In this document: positions 12,770 to 24,619 of the stretch, piece by piece
Layout: each line of letters opens with the position of its first letter
Numbering within the stretch: the stretch's first letter is position 1
NCBI GenBank assembly: GCA_964034945.1
Contig: OZ035962.1
Location: 107,270,034 to 107,334,033, forward strand
Source: Chrysopilus asiliformis
Lineage: Eukaryota > Arthropoda > Insecta > Diptera > Rhagionidae
Length of the DNA stretch: 64,000 nt
Reading direction: 5' to 3'
Notes under the pieces: generated by a model
The model's database searches: none
Told to the model about the DNA's origin: nothing
The model's input: only the letters and a program-made list of their open reading frames with translations
Made by a program: the position numbers and the translations under genes

Positions 12770-13470
12770 CACCTGCGGCGCATTTTCTTGACGAATTTTC
12801 GTCTTTACCGAATTTTGCCCGCGGCGCATTTTTACAGTTAGGTGATGTTTATGCAATTCGTCTTACTTTTAAAATGGGGGGGGAGGGGGGGAGACGAGGG
12901 GGGTCTGCGGTAGTATAACGGTGGTACTAAACTGCATCCACAATAAAAGCAAACAAGTATGGCAAGGATGACTTTTATAGTTTTCGTATGGATGAAAGTA
13001 GCAAACGTACTCTTTTTAGAAATTTAAAACTACAGTTGAACCTCGATAGCTCGAACCTCGAAAACTTGATAAGTCAAAGTTTCGTCTGGCCACTTCAATT
13101 TCGATTTATCGAGGTTCGACAGTAATTTGTACTTTTTGTATTACCGTGGAAAGATTACTTTTAAAATACTTTTTTTAACGAAATTTAATGACGTAATATG
13201 TTTACACGTTTATCAGCATTCACCTGCGGTGCATTTTTTCAATTGTAAAAACCTGTAAAAACCAATTCAAGGGGAAAAGAGAATCTGAAAACGCAGAGAT
13301 TAGCGAGAGGTATTTTCTAGCATTTTCAATCATGTTAAACAAAGTAAACTTTTAAATTTTAACTAAAAATAAAATTCAGTACAGCAAATTATCAACAGCG
13401 CCTCCTCATTTCCCACAACTCGTGGCTGCGATAATTGCCTAACGAAGCGTAAAATGCGTAGGTGAAAAAC
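12769..13470. repeat. Region with CACCTGCGGCGCATTT motifs, possible element
   Basis: The motif appears at 12770 and, degenerate, at about 12818 and 13221. Its complement AAAATGCG-AGGTGAAAA is near 13451-13467, giving an inverted-repeat-like outline. Further single copies lie at 32494 and 53150. A G-rich tract and a CTGCGGTAGTATAACGGTGG fragment of the 21358 MITE family lie at 12876-12930, and a pogo-like MITE at 13033. Confidence 0.35.
13033..13122. mobile_element. Pogo/Tc1-like MITE, 90 bp
   Basis: The ends CAGTTGAACCTCGATA and (reverse complement) CTGTCGAACCTCGATA are flanked by TA at 13031-13032 and 13123-13124. The CAGTNGAACCTCGAT type is common among pogo-like elements. Confidence 0.8.
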
Positions 13471-13737
13471 ACCTAGCCTACACTAGACGGGGTACAAAAC
13501 TTGGTGTGTAGTTTGGCTTTAGATGGTCGATAGGTGCGAGCCCGCGATATGTAAATATAAATGACTTAATTGGATTTACCTAACTGTTGCATGCAATTTA
13601 GAAGGGATCAATAAATAATCAGGTAAATGTCACCATTCGATTGCGAAATAAAAACACAGCCGATAATATCAAAAAATAGATAAAATGTAAATAAATTAGT
13701 TTTCGAAAACGTCAAAACTGATTGATTGCTTCATTAA

Positions 13738-13764
13738 CGGCCAATTTATTCACTAGGAGTTAAG
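13738..13764 (+). repeat. Left terminal inverted repeat of the Harbinger element
   Basis: It begins CGGCCAATTTATTCACTAGG and pairs with 16788-16814. It is preceded by the TAA target duplication. Confidence 0.93.
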
Positions 13765-14037
13765 CCGAGTTAGTGAGTTAAGGGAGTTAGCTAACCTTAT
13801 TTTCCATGAATTTCATTTATTCACGCTGAGTTAAGGTGAGTTAAGGAAAATTTAACTCGTTGAGTTAAGATAACTCGGAGTTTGCTTAACCCAGCTCACA
13901 AGGTGGGTTAAACGTTGTTAACTCAGAGTTTAGCCCAAAAAACATTTATTCATTGCATTTCGATATTCAAATGTCATTTTGTCAGTTCGATATCGGTTTT
14001 CTGCATTTTTGGACGTGAAAATTGTTTTGATCGGGAC

Positions 14038-15200
14038 ATGAATTTCATTTTGGAAGCAGACGCTCGTTTAAGTTGGGTTGACAACGACGAAGAGGAATAT
14101 TTAGGCAGAGAACGTCGCCAATATAAATTCCGCGTCCGGATAAATATGGATTATTGGGATGACCATGATTTTTTTTGTCGCTTCCGTTTGCGGAAGGAAA
14201 CTGTTGCAACGGTTCTGGAAATGATACGCCCAACGCTTGAGTTTAAGGAACAAAGGTAAACAGATAAATAGTCGATCATATTAATTTTATGTTAAGTGGA
14301 TATTAATTTTATTTGTTTCCTTCCTCTTCAGATCGCGTTACATCCTGCCAATAACGCAGCTATTGATTGCACTACGGTTTTATGCATCGGGATCGATGCA
14401 AATAACCGTTGCAGATTTCGCCGGTGTGTGCTGTGCATCGGTGTGTCACATTCTTCGTCGCGTTTCCACTGCAATTTGTCAGCTGCGACGACAATTTATC
14501 AAAATGCCTGAGACGGAAAGAGAAAGAGTCGAAGCCAGTGCAGGATTTGCTTGGCATCGCTAATTTTCCGTGGACCATCGGTGCCATCGATTGCACTCAC
14601 GTGAAAATCAATTCGCCGGGTGGAAATAATGCAGAAGGATATCGCAATCGTAAAGGCTGGTTTTCGCTCAACGTACAGACAGTAGCCGCCGCTAATTTGA
14701 AGGTGATCAACATTGTCGCACGTTGGCCAGGTGCTTCCCACGATCAAACTATTTTTAATAATTCCAGATTAAAAATGCGGTTTGAGCGTGGCGATTTTGG
14801 CAATTCGATTTTGGTTGGTGATTCGGGCTATCGTAATACGAAGTATTTGGCCACACCATTTTTGAGATGCGACACTGAGGCACATAATTTATATAACGAA
14901 AGCCAAATACGAACTCGCAATGCAGTGGAGAGGTCATATGGCGTTATAAAGAGACGTTTTCCTGTGCTTTCAACAGGAATGAAAGTACAACTAAATACTG
15001 TACAAATCATTATTGTGGCTTGTGCGATTCTCCACAATATTGCGATTGATGCCCACGAAGATTTGCCTCCCATCGAAATTCCCGATTTTCAAAATTTACT
15101 AGATCGTGCACAGATCGCGCCAGCTGATATTGAATCATCTCCAGATAACAATGATACTGCACGAGGATTATTAATATCAAATTATTTCAGTGATTTGTGA
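14038..15200 (+). pseudogene. Harbinger (HARBI1-like) DDE transposase, one frameshift
   Basis: Exon 1 is 14038-14255 and starts at the ATG of MNFILEADARL; the intron is 14256-14331 (GT-AG) and exon 2 is 14332-15200. Exon 2 opens with the helix-turn-helix-like region (SRYILPITQLLIALRFYASG) typical of the family. At about 14549-14552 one extra base breaks the frame: reading ends at a TAA at 14561, while the rest continues in the +1 frame from GIANFPWTIGAIDCTHV to the TGA at 15198-15200. The catalytic triad is present: Asp in IGAIDCTH, Asp in LVGDSGY and Glu in NAVERSYG. A C-terminal helix with CAILHN follows. Full length would be about 360 residues, usual for HARBI1-type proteins. As read it cannot make an intact enzyme, unless the extra base is an assembly error. 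Confidence 0.9.
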
Positions 15201-15323
15201 AATGAATAAAAGCAAAAACTATTATATGTTTTATGTTTATTGCATAATTTTATTGCATTTTTATATTAAAAATATCATCCTTAGTTTGTAACAATAAATT
15301 TAATCTTTTAAGCAAAGTTTAAG

Positions 15324-16543
15324 TTAAATTAAATAGTTTTCTTTTTCTGTAGAATCTGAGTCATAGTCTTTTGAATTTGCGGCTGAAGAGCTTTCAATTG
15401 TTTTCTTCAACTGAGCCCTTAGAATCTGCAGTCGGATAAGATGTTCTTCCTCCTTTTGTTTACGTATGGCCAGTAAATTTTGACATTCGATGGCGATTTT
15501 CGCACGTTCATCAGATGAAATTTCACACTGTAGCTTGTGGCGTTCCTTAGCCATATGCAGCTCAGCTTCGAAATATTGTTTTTTGTAGTCGATGTTCCTT
15601 TTTGCATCATTCGTATTTTTTGATGAGAAAGGATTTCGACGTTTCGATATTTTGAGCGCTGGATTAATTGGTGTCCGCAGCAAGCTGCCGCTCAATTTAT
15701 CCCATTTCGCTTTGTTACTTGGCGGCAACGTAGATGCAACACATTCCACGACTTCCGTCTTCTTAGTTTTTGGTGCATCACCTGCAGTGACCGATGTGGT
15801 TTGTTTTGCATCGTTATGCATTTGCGTGTTGCCATTGATTGCTGTTTTGTCAGACAAAGTATTTGATGTTACTATTTCGTCGGTGGCAAAATCGTTAAGA
15901 ATGGTCATAGTATTTATAATATCCGAAATAAGTATTTGGTCCTCTCTGCGTAAAAAAGCCGAATATAAATTACACAAACCAACAGGAAATTCAATAAAAT
16001 AACAATGATTACTTCAAAGTTTCATCGCGGTCATTGTCGTTTACGGTCTCCTTCATCACCTCGTCCTCGTCATCGTCGAAAAGTGCTGGGCGACCGTGAA
16101 TACTCAATGCAATGGTTTCCTCAAGTTGCATCATTTCCTCGGATTCATTTAGTTTCGCTTTCGGCGTTAGTGCGCCTCCACCCGTGGCCATAACTTGCTG
16201 TCGCTCAGAAGACTTTTGCTTTCGTAGGTCCTTTTTCAAATTTTTATATTTATTTTTCAAATTATTTTCACCACGAAACTGTTGAGTACATTGAAAAGTA
16301 AGACAAATAAGTAAAACTACGACACAATAATTAAAAACGAAACGAAATACAAATACGTACCCCAGATACAGATATCGAATTGAATTCATTTGCAATTTTG
16401 TGCCAAACGGCTTTTTTGTCGACACCGGAATTGGTTTGACCGTTCTCCAAAATATTTTTGTAGTTAAGCGCCAAGCGCAACAATAACTTTATTTCTTCCG
16501 GGTTGAAATTTCCGGATCGTTCCTTTTTCACTTTTTTTTCCAT
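15324..16543 (-). CDS. Harbinger Myb/SANT-like DNA-binding partner protein
   Basis: Three exons, 16361-16543, 16013-16278 and 15324-15945, join in phase (183+266+622 nt) for 356 residues. Introns are 82 and 67 bp with GT-AG ends. Residues about 10-85 match the Myb/SANT-like domain of Harbinger partners: FNPEEIKLLLRLALNYKNIL, the conserved Trp in KKAVWHKIANEFN, and after the first splice NNLKNKYKNLKKDLRK. The middle is acidic (DDDEDE) and the C-terminus is a long charged helix, likely a coiled coil, rich in Glu, Lys and Arg. In known Harbinger systems this protein binds subterminal repeats and helps bring the transposase into the nucleus. The frame is fully open, unlike the transposase. Without the second splice it would end at a TAA at 16009-16011. 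Confidence 0.85.
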
Positions 16544-16787
16544 TTTTTACTTAACACACGCGAGTTAAATTAGTGACGTTTCACAATATTTCTGACGTAA
16601 AACTACAAAAATTCACAATAACTATGCCAACTGAGTTAAATCGCACCAAAAAATTTAACATTTTACCCAGGCGCTAACTCGCCTTAACTCTGGTGAATAA
16701 ATGCGATTTTTCAATTCCCTTAACTCTCCAGTAACTCGCATAACCTCGCGAGTTAAGAGTTAAGGATAGTTAAGGGAGTTAAGGCGA

Positions 16788-16814
16788 TTTAACTCCTAGT
16801 GAATAAATTGGCCG
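16788..16814 (-). repeat. Right terminal inverted repeat of the Harbinger element
   Basis: Reverse complement of the left end, followed by TAA at 16815-16817. Subterminal AACTC/AGTTAAG words fill the adjoining 150-190 bp. Confidence 0.93.
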
Positions 16815-17404
16815 TAACGCGATAAAAATGTTGTCCTAATTTAATTTTTATTGCAGATTTCTGTTTAACTTCAATCAAAATGAATGAATGAGTTTACTCA
16901 CCCCAACACAACCGGCAGGAGAAATAAAATCTCTGATCTGAAAGTAACAAGAAAAAAAAACATGTCGTTAAAATTATGTTATTATAATTTGATTATAAAC
17001 CAATTTGAATAATAAAACTTATAAATACATATTTTATACGTTTACAAATTAATAATCGAAAGTGATTAATTTTATTGAATTAAATTAATCTGAATAAAAG
17101 CATTTCATTAACGATGATGATGGATGGAATTTGATTTGATTTTTAATTTTTAATACCATATTTTTTTTAATAGGGGCATCAGAATCAATGCCTAGAAAAT
17201 TCGGCACATAAGTAGGTTAACCATACGTTTTTGATTAGCTGAACTAGTCCCAGATTTAGATATTTCCAAACTCGAAAATGTTTTTTTTATTTATCTGAGA
17301 AAAAATGATATTTGGGTTATCGTTACAAAATCTAAAAAAGCTTTAAATTGAAACATTTGTACGGTTTTTTCGTTGCAACCTATTAACAGCAGAGATAGTC
17401 AATG
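16815..17404. other. Gene-free AT-rich DNA
   Basis: No exon, repeat or RNA gene was recognised. Confidence 0.4.
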
Positions 17405-17550
17405 TAGGGCCTACCCTACACGCGGCAACTTTAAGCGGCGACTTTTCTTAAGTATAGGCGAGAGAAGTGAGGGGCACCGCTTCCCTCACTTCTCTCGCCT
17501 ATACTTTAGAAAAGTCGCCGCTTAAAGTTGCCGTGTGTAGGGTAGGCCTA
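17405..17550. repeat. Near-perfect 70-bp foldback hairpin
   Basis: The left arm 17405-17474 and the right arm 17483-17550 pair with very few mismatches around an 8-bp loop. The outer sequence CCTACCCTACACGCGGCAAC resembles the diverged sequence near 18080-18115 (reverse strand) and the ACACGGCAACTTT end at 40950, so it may be one arm of a larger element reaching about 18115. A transcript would fold into a long double-stranded stem. Confidence 0.85.
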
Positions 17551-20500
17551 GGACATACTTTAAGTGCCAACGCACACGCTTCATCTCGTCGCGGCAACTT
17601 TTGGTCCTCAAAATGCCTTTCCGACGTACACGCTTCTTCACTTTTTAGTAGGAAAAACTTGTGTACAACAAGCGATCGCGCATGTGTGCGTGGTTCTTAT
17701 ATATGTGTTATATATGTATTCTCTTACTACTAGCTAGCACCGAGGCAACATCAATGGCCAAAATAGAAACTGCCAACAATAGAAGAATAAGGACTGGTTA
17801 TTTTGTTATTTACCTACCCACCTTGAAAATAAAACTACCTGCAATTGGTATTTCACTATTTGCATTCAATTTTTGTTTATTTGGGATATGTTTACGAGTC
17901 GGTGGCTAAGCGCCGACTGACTCAATGAAATTACGCACACATGCATGCTGACGTGCTACACGAGCGACTTCGTTTGTGTGCGTAAAAGAAGGCGAGAAGA
18001 ACACTTTTCGAGTGGCGACTTTTCCTCTCTTGCCGTACTCGTTTCTTTCCCACAATTTGGTGAAGGTGCGGCATGCTGATGACCGAAAGTTGCTCCGTGT
18101 ACGGCCTCGCTAAGGATACCGCTATGATTTTTGGATGGTTTCGGTATTTATAATACTTATACAAGATACTTTAACCGGAAAACGCCCGGTCTACGTCCCA
18201 GTTCTTTTTTCAGCCATAAAACCATTTTCTAATAAGTTTTTTTTCTTAAGTTCTGAACAAAATTGATATTCGCAACCCACATTGAAATTTAAAAAAATTC
18301 CTACCATTGCTTTTAAACCATTATCAACTAAATTCAATTAAATTCTCCTACGGAATGACTTCAAGTCACATTTGCTACACGAAAAGTTTAATTTTTCCAT
18401 TATCATCAAAAATGCTAAGTCATGTCATAAACTATAAAATGCATCCACCTGAAAATATTGTCTTCCATTACACTGAAACATTCTATTCTATTAAAGCAGT
18501 CAGTATACACGTTTCTCAACGTGACACCGCCAAATTGTCAACATTCATTTTCACAATAGCACACCGCACTACATCTCCTCTTCCATCCTATACACCCGTC
18601 AAAACTAAGTGCAAATAAATGTAAATGCGAAAACAAAGAAAATGTCAATTCTGTATACTCCCATAACAATAATGAATTTTAAAGCTCCACTCCACTGCTA
18701 CCCTTTAAAAAAGATAAAAATCACCCACCATGGATACCGGTGTGTGTTGTCAGACATTTCATTTCAAAGGGGTGTCAGTCTGACGAAAGCTCTTAAAAAA
18801 AATCCCTTGCGAAAAAGCGAACGTCACACCTGACCTTCAGATGTTCACAATGAAACCAAATAAAACGACATAAATTTCTCGATAAAATTTTGACACATCG
18901 AAATATCATTTACGGTTGAAGCTCATTAAACATTGGGGGGTGCTAAGGATTTTGTGAGAAACTCAAGTGGCGCGCGGATTGGGATCGTAAACAATCATAA
19001 GAGGTAGTTTCGAGGCACATAAACATCGACGTTAGCAACGATGGAATAAATCCAGTTAGATTTCCAATTTCGAGAACAACCATCCCCCCCCCCTCCCAGA
19101 GACCAACCTTGCATTGCTTCTCAAATAATCGTCTTCATCAGACAGGGCGGATTGAACACATTTTGTGAATCCTGTCTATTCGAATCTTATCCCAGTATAA
19201 ACCACGGATCTCAATTTTCAACCCTTACTCATCCTTCAATTTCAATCAAACGATGAACAGAACACGCCCGCCGCCACGTCAATCGCTCGAAGCACAAGAC
19301 CGACCTGCGTGTCCATGTCCTACCTTAACACAAAGGACCTTCATCATGTCTGATGTGATTCGATTTAGCCTGGTTTGGTTGTTACTTCAGCAGCGAAAAA
19401 AAGGAGAACTTCAACAGGATCTGGGACTAAAGCCGCTTTGAATGAACCCCACGCTAGCTAGCTGCAGCAACAGTGGTTGATTGGATACAACCGAATATGT
19501 TGTCGGTGCTGATAATATAGACGGTAAACATACCTTTCCTCGCACCTTCATGGCAATTCCATTTATTTGTACCGTCCGCCATGGCAACCAGCCGCAGTCA
19601 GACGGATTTACTCTTCTACCCGCGTCTTCGTCCTTGCGCTCGTTGCAACGTTGTCGAATGATGGCGTCGTAAAATATTGCAGCCAGTAAAATAAATTGTC
19701 CCAGTCCCAGACATCCAGTCTAGTCGTTGAACTTTTCCAATTTTCCGGATATTCTTTTTGTGACTGCGCTGCTGCTCCTCGATGGCAGCTAAGTTCAAGT
19801 TTGTAGCTCAAGTGGCTGCTGTACCCGATGTTGCTAACGATAGTGCAGCCTGGGCGAAATTTGGCTCCTTGTCGAACACGAATTCTGTTGGAAAGTAACT
19901 CGAAAGTTGTGCATCCCAAAGGATGGGTCCTAGTAACACACCTTGAGCTGCAACATCACTACTAGAGGAGCGATGCTCTCCACCACCAGACTAGCATTAA
20001 TCGCAGTCCTTTATTTGCTTCACGATAGAAACCGTGGTAACCTTGTGTGCCATTCTACAATCCATCCCCCGAAATGAATGATTCCCTTATAAGGATTCAC
20101 TTTGCTGTACTCGTTTCTCGTATTTGTTTTGGTTTTGGGTTTCCTTTGTGTTTTGTTGTGTTCAAAGTTTTACAACGAACCGCACCGACTCAAGTTCACT
20201 GACCCAGAGTCGAACGGCGGCGACTATCCTTCGACGTTTCAAGTTGGGATAGGCGATGGTTTCAACGAAATGACGGTCATATCCCTTCACCGTTGCAGGC
20301 GAGACGTTGAAAAGTTTTCAGGATTGATTGCGTCTTGGCTGCTGCTGCTGCTGCCGCAACATGTGGCAATTATCCAGAACCAAATAGTTTTACTCCTGAG
20401 GTAAAATGTTTGTCGCGCCGTTTTCCAACCCTTACCGAACTTTTCCCCTGCGACTCTGTAGCTATTCTCACGTTAAATTCTGTCTGCGATTCGAATTTTG

Positions 20501-21357
20501 AGTGGATTTCTTGCATTCTAGGATCCCTGGAGAACCTATTCTAGGGAATGGAGCCCGAGCTGATGCAACTGCTTTTTACAATACCTTACTTTGCGGTTTC
20601 TTTTAATTCTAGGTACTGTCGCCCTCTTAAAACTTTTGGTTTGTGAATTGCTTTTTTTGCTCATTTCACCTCAGACGGTTAGAAAAAGAAATGCTGAAAA
20701 GTTTTCCCATTCGATGGGATAATTCTAGTTAAGTTTATCTGTGCTAGTGTGCAATTTTTGTAAGTTTTTAAATAGTTTTGTCTCATTTCAGAATAATTGA
20801 ATTGATAGCAGTTAAGTTTTTTTCTTTTGAGAGCTTAGAAATTGCCAAGGGCGGGTAATTTAAATTTAAATAAATTGAAGTGAAATTAATTTTTAGTTTC
20901 GCCAATCATTTTTTATTGGTTCTACGACGATTAAAAAGTTTATTCTTTATTATCTGAAGTTAAAAACATGATTTTTCACTCTGTCGAAGAGAACACATGG
21001 CGGATTTTGTCGCGTAATTTCAATCAGATTACATTTAAATGATGTTACAAATCTTAGACGATGCAGCATAGAGTAATTTAAGATCAGGCGCGTACTACGA
21101 TGATAAGAATGTAGAATGATGCTAAAGTCGCAATTGAAGCTTTTGAAACACGCGAAAACTCGTAAACAAATCGAACACTAATAGAAAAACTTTGTAAAAG
21201 AACAAATTTAGTAGACTTAGGACTTTTTGAGCAAGTTTTTACGGCGATATCGCAAAGCAAAAGTTTTGGGAACAATACTTTTAATATTTTGTATCAGAAT
21301 GTCGGTGAAAGGGCTTCTAGAATTTTTTGTGAATTTTCAGGGTTTTTGTGAGATTTT
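17551..21357. other. Gene-poor stretch; GC-richer unique DNA near 19240-20560
   Basis: No coding exon could be supported. The sub-region 19240-20560 is less AT-rich, has a more balanced base use and lacks dispersed repeats. It may hold a noncoding exon, promoter or enhancer, but no motif decides this. Confidence 0.35.
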
Positions 21358-21521
21358 AGGACCTATCCATAAAATACGTTGTTGGAAGAGGGGATGGGTA
21401 GGAGTCTGCGGTAGTGTGACGGTGGTATTAAACTCCAAACAAAAAATCGCCCAAAGGCGTTTCAAAGGAAGCGGGCTCGAAATACTGAAAATTGGCGTGA
21501 TATATTTTATGGACAGACCCT
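21358..21521. mobile_element. MITE of the GTCCATAAAATACGT family, copy 1
   Basis: The ends AGGACCTATCCATAAAATACG and (reverse complement) AGGGTCTGTCCATAAAATAT enclose a G-rich block with CTGCGGTAGTGTGACGGTGG. The same layout occurs at 41575-43316 (interrupted) and 57296-57453. The superfamily is not decided. Confidence 0.7.
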
Positions 21522-21605
21522 TAGCGAAAATATACTAATTTCCCTGAATTTGAACTGTTTCAAAAAACTTATCTTTTTATTTATAGCTGTGGCAAAAAGA
21601 CAAAA

Positions 21606-21700
21606 CATCTTAAGTCGATTTTCAGGGGAAGCCAAAATGATGTGTTTGGAAATACACACACATATCAGTTTGGCTTCGCCTGAAAATCGACTTAAAATGT
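21606..21700. repeat. Foldback with TTAAGTCGATTTTCAGG arms
   Basis: Arms of about 28 bp (TTAAGTCGATTTTCAGGSGA and its complement) enclose an AT/CA-rich centre. A related TTTAAGCCGATTTTCGGGAG occurs at 41226. Confidence 0.7.
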
Positions 21701-22774
21701 ATTCCCTGACAGGGCATTCTCAATTGAGGTTTCGTAACAATTTTTCGTCTATGCTAAGCACCTGCAGTTTTACATGAATTGTGTACCACAGACGAGTTGC
21801 AACATTTGTAAGGTTTTTCGTCACAACAGAGGTCATGATACCAGTCTGGACCGATGATATTGTTAGTACCAAGCAACTTAGTACCAAGCAACAACTAATA
21901 AGAAGTTGAGTGGAGTTAAAATGAGGTTCGAAACTAAAACCTCCGGCTTGCTGTATTCCAAAATGTCAAGTCTATGCATACGAAAAACACTAAAATTTGT
22001 TCGGATATCTAAAACTAGATGCCGCGGAAGCAGAATTTTTTTCAATTAGTCCTTTTCGACCAGCTAAAATCATGAGAAATTGGTTTTTTATTTTCTCGAA
22101 AACGGTTGGTTTATTGAAAAAAAAACTTTTAAACCAGAAAAATATCAAGTTTTCAAAATTTTATGCCGAATCCTTGTACATTCGTCTTTGGCCGTCTTTT
22201 ATCATACAAAGAAAACTCATCGTAACAAATTTATTACAATAGCAGCTAAAAATGTCCAATAAAGAAAATTATAACCGTTTCCACAGGAAAAAAAATAATA
22301 AATAATAAATTTCGCTGCTTACGAGGGCATAAAATTAGTTGAGGGCGGGTTTGTCGGGAATTCTCAAACACGACAGAAATAACTTACAACAATGAAAACT
22401 ATTAAAAGCAGTAAACATTTTATTTTAATTTTCTGACGACCAATAGAAGAGAATTCCATTGAGTGCCCTATCGCTCAACTCCACCCACCCATCCAGCCTC
22501 TAATTAGGTCTTTTACTCGTCTTGAGTATATGTTAAGCAAGCATATATAAATGAGAGTGATTTGTGGATTTTCTCAATGTGCCTAAAGGATCCTTAACAC
22601 GAACCCAATAATAAGTGTGTACCTTAGAGCGCATAATTACACTTATCAGCCGCGAAGGCTTCAAAATTCCACTATATACGAAAATTGTCAGCATTCACGC
22701 TATTACCAGGACTAGTTTAACAACAAACCCCAATAATCCCATCGGAGTACATTTCTGGGTGACCTCGAAAAAGT

Positions 22775-22876
22775 CTGAGGCCCTATCATCGAATACGATG
22801 CGATTGTTTTATGCCAGCAATAAAATTGAACTTACGACTCGAACCTATCGTATCGTGTTCGGTGATAGGGCCTCAG
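22775..22876. mobile_element. MITE-like inverted repeat, 102 bp
   Basis: About 30-bp inverted ends CTGAGGCCCTATCAYCGAA surround a short centre. There is no convincing target duplication. Confidence 0.6.
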
Positions 22877-23890
22877 GTCTGTTGCGGGTTCTGCGTCGCA
22901 CTCGGGCTTTCAGGTCAGTAGCCAGCCTCATCCCGAAAATTCGTCAATTTCACCTCATCATAAAAAAATATTCTAAGGGCGGTTTTCGTCGCCATTCGTC
23001 TCCTACGCAGTGACTTTTATTTTTCTGACTTTTCCGTTTCATTCGATTTTTATGTTTTCTGTTATTGTTCCGGAGCTGAAATGAGGTCCGTGCCCCCGAA
23101 AAAAAATATATAGAAGAACGCCGCCATGCTAGAATCAATTCAGTTGACTTCTGTTAATGAACTCGCGTAATCCGAAAACTCCATCAGAAAAAAATTGTTT
23201 GTTTGTTGGAAGCGATTTATCACCCCTTGCTTTGCCCGCGCTAATGGGGTTGAGGGTTGTGTTAAACTTCAGTAGATGACGATGCGTGGCTCTATTTCTA
23301 TTTTAGAATGAACTTTTTAACTTGTACGATGACTACGATGATATTTGCGACTTTTACGATTATTTCGGTAGGTATTTTCAATGTTGATATACACGAATAC
23401 AGGGTAATCAGTCATTTTATACACACCTGTACCTGCCTACGAGACCGTGACTAGGTGAACAAACGCCGGGTCGGGCTTGGCCATGCCACCCAACTTCTAG
23501 TTGATTCATTTGGCACCCCTTCCCATCCCTCCCATACCTCTCTCTTCCTTTCTCGCTAATCGGTTCAACACACTTCAATTCAACCGTCAGTCATTTAGAG
23601 CCAAGTTAAATTTATCGATTTTCACGCATCACTTCGTAATCATTCGTTGAAAACTGCTGGAAAAATCAATCGATTCAAGTATTTCAGCACTATTTGGCTT
23701 CCAGTTTGAGTTTAAACGACTTCAAAGGTAGGTAATATAACGGGAAGTTTAAAAAAAGTTTAAATTTAATGTTGGAATTACTCTCAGTTATTTTACGGGA
23801 GGGACATTTTGAAAATCCGATCAATTTTGAAGGTAGAGAAGGACTAAGACATGGCATTGATTTACGGCGTTTTTAGGTGTGTTAATTTTT

Positions 23891-23995
23891 GTCTTATATC
23901 GAAACGTCTTATATTGAAATGTCTTATATTGAAACGTCGTATATTGAAACGTCTTCTATTGAAACGTGTTATCTGGAAATGTCTTCAATTGAGGA
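23891..23995. repeat. Seven-copy 15-bp tandem repeat
   Basis: The unit GTCTTATATTGAAAC repeats seven times with 0-5 changes each and constant length. Because 15 is a multiple of three it keeps one frame open, but no gene context exists. Confidence 0.85.
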
Positions 23996-24219
23996 ATACC
24001 TGTACCATGGAATTCAGGCTTTGTCAAAACTCGTTCTTTCATAGAAAAATTCTAGTCGTTTTCGTGAAAATCTAACAAAGGCAAGGAGGAAAATTTTAAA
24101 TAAAAAATCAAAGCTGATTTTACTCGCTTTAAAAAGTTTTAATTCGAAAACCAAGCCGCGATGTTTCATCATAACTATGAGGCGGGGGCGTAATAGACTT
24201 CAACAGATAAAAGGTCTTA

Positions 24220-24616
24220 AGGTGCCGCTCCATATGAGAGTAAATGCCGGCGAGAACCTCTCGATAGCAGCTACTCGGAAATGAACACGTTTCTGACAGT
24301 CGCTCGCAAAAACTCGCGAGCTAGTTTCTGCGAGCTGTCAAAAGTGTTTATGCGAGCTGTCAAAAGTGATTCTACTCTCTAGTCGACACGCACCCACTGA
24401 ACTCTCGGGGAGTTGCTCGCCAGATACGAACGGCGTTTGAATTTCGCTAGTAGCTCTCGAGAATTCGCCAAAGGAAGATGTCAAAACAATCACGATATTG
24501 GTCTTGAAAAGAGAAAAATCACCGAATTTAACTCTCAAATGGACAACCTCCTGCGAGTAACTCTCGAGAGTTTTTGAGAGTTACTCGCGTATTTACTCTC
24601 ATGTGGAGTGGCACCT
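24220..24616. mobile_element. Harbinger-type MITE, 397 bp
   Basis: The ends AGGTGCCGCTCCATATGAGA and (reverse complement) AGGTGCCACTCCACATGAGA are flanked by TTA at 24217-24219 and 24617-24619. Internally it is rich in ACTCTCGAGAGT palindromes. Its ends do not match the Harbinger element at 13738, so it belongs to another family. Confidence 0.82.
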
Positions 24617-24619
24617 TTA

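Larger units (their letters stand above)
13738..16814. mobile_element. PIF/Harbinger DNA transposon, nearly complete
   Basis: The 3077-bp element has terminal inverted repeats starting CGGCCAATTTATTCACTAGG and matching for about 27 bp. It is flanked by TAA at 13735-13737 and 16815-16817, the 3-bp TWA duplication expected for this superfamily. Both subterminal zones (about 13750-13925 and 16620-16810) are packed with GTTAA / AACTC words, probable binding sites for the element's proteins. It carries the standard two-gene set: a HARBI1-like transposase reading rightwards and a Myb/SANT-like protein reading leftwards, convergent with about 120 bp between them. The perfect ends and the open Myb gene point to recent activity. 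Confidence 0.96.
21522..24219. other. Gene-free stretch with small repeats
   Basis: Other than the foldback at 21606, the MITE-like pair at 22775 and the tandem array at 23891, nothing was recognised. No exon. Confidence 0.4.

Noticed and set aside
15592..16193. + strand open frames of 136 and 62 codons
   Set aside because: Antisense shadows of the Myb-like partner gene.
19253..20544. Several short open frames in the GC-richer stretch
   Set aside because: No recognisable motif, no splice-consistent extension and no codon bias strong enough to call a gene.
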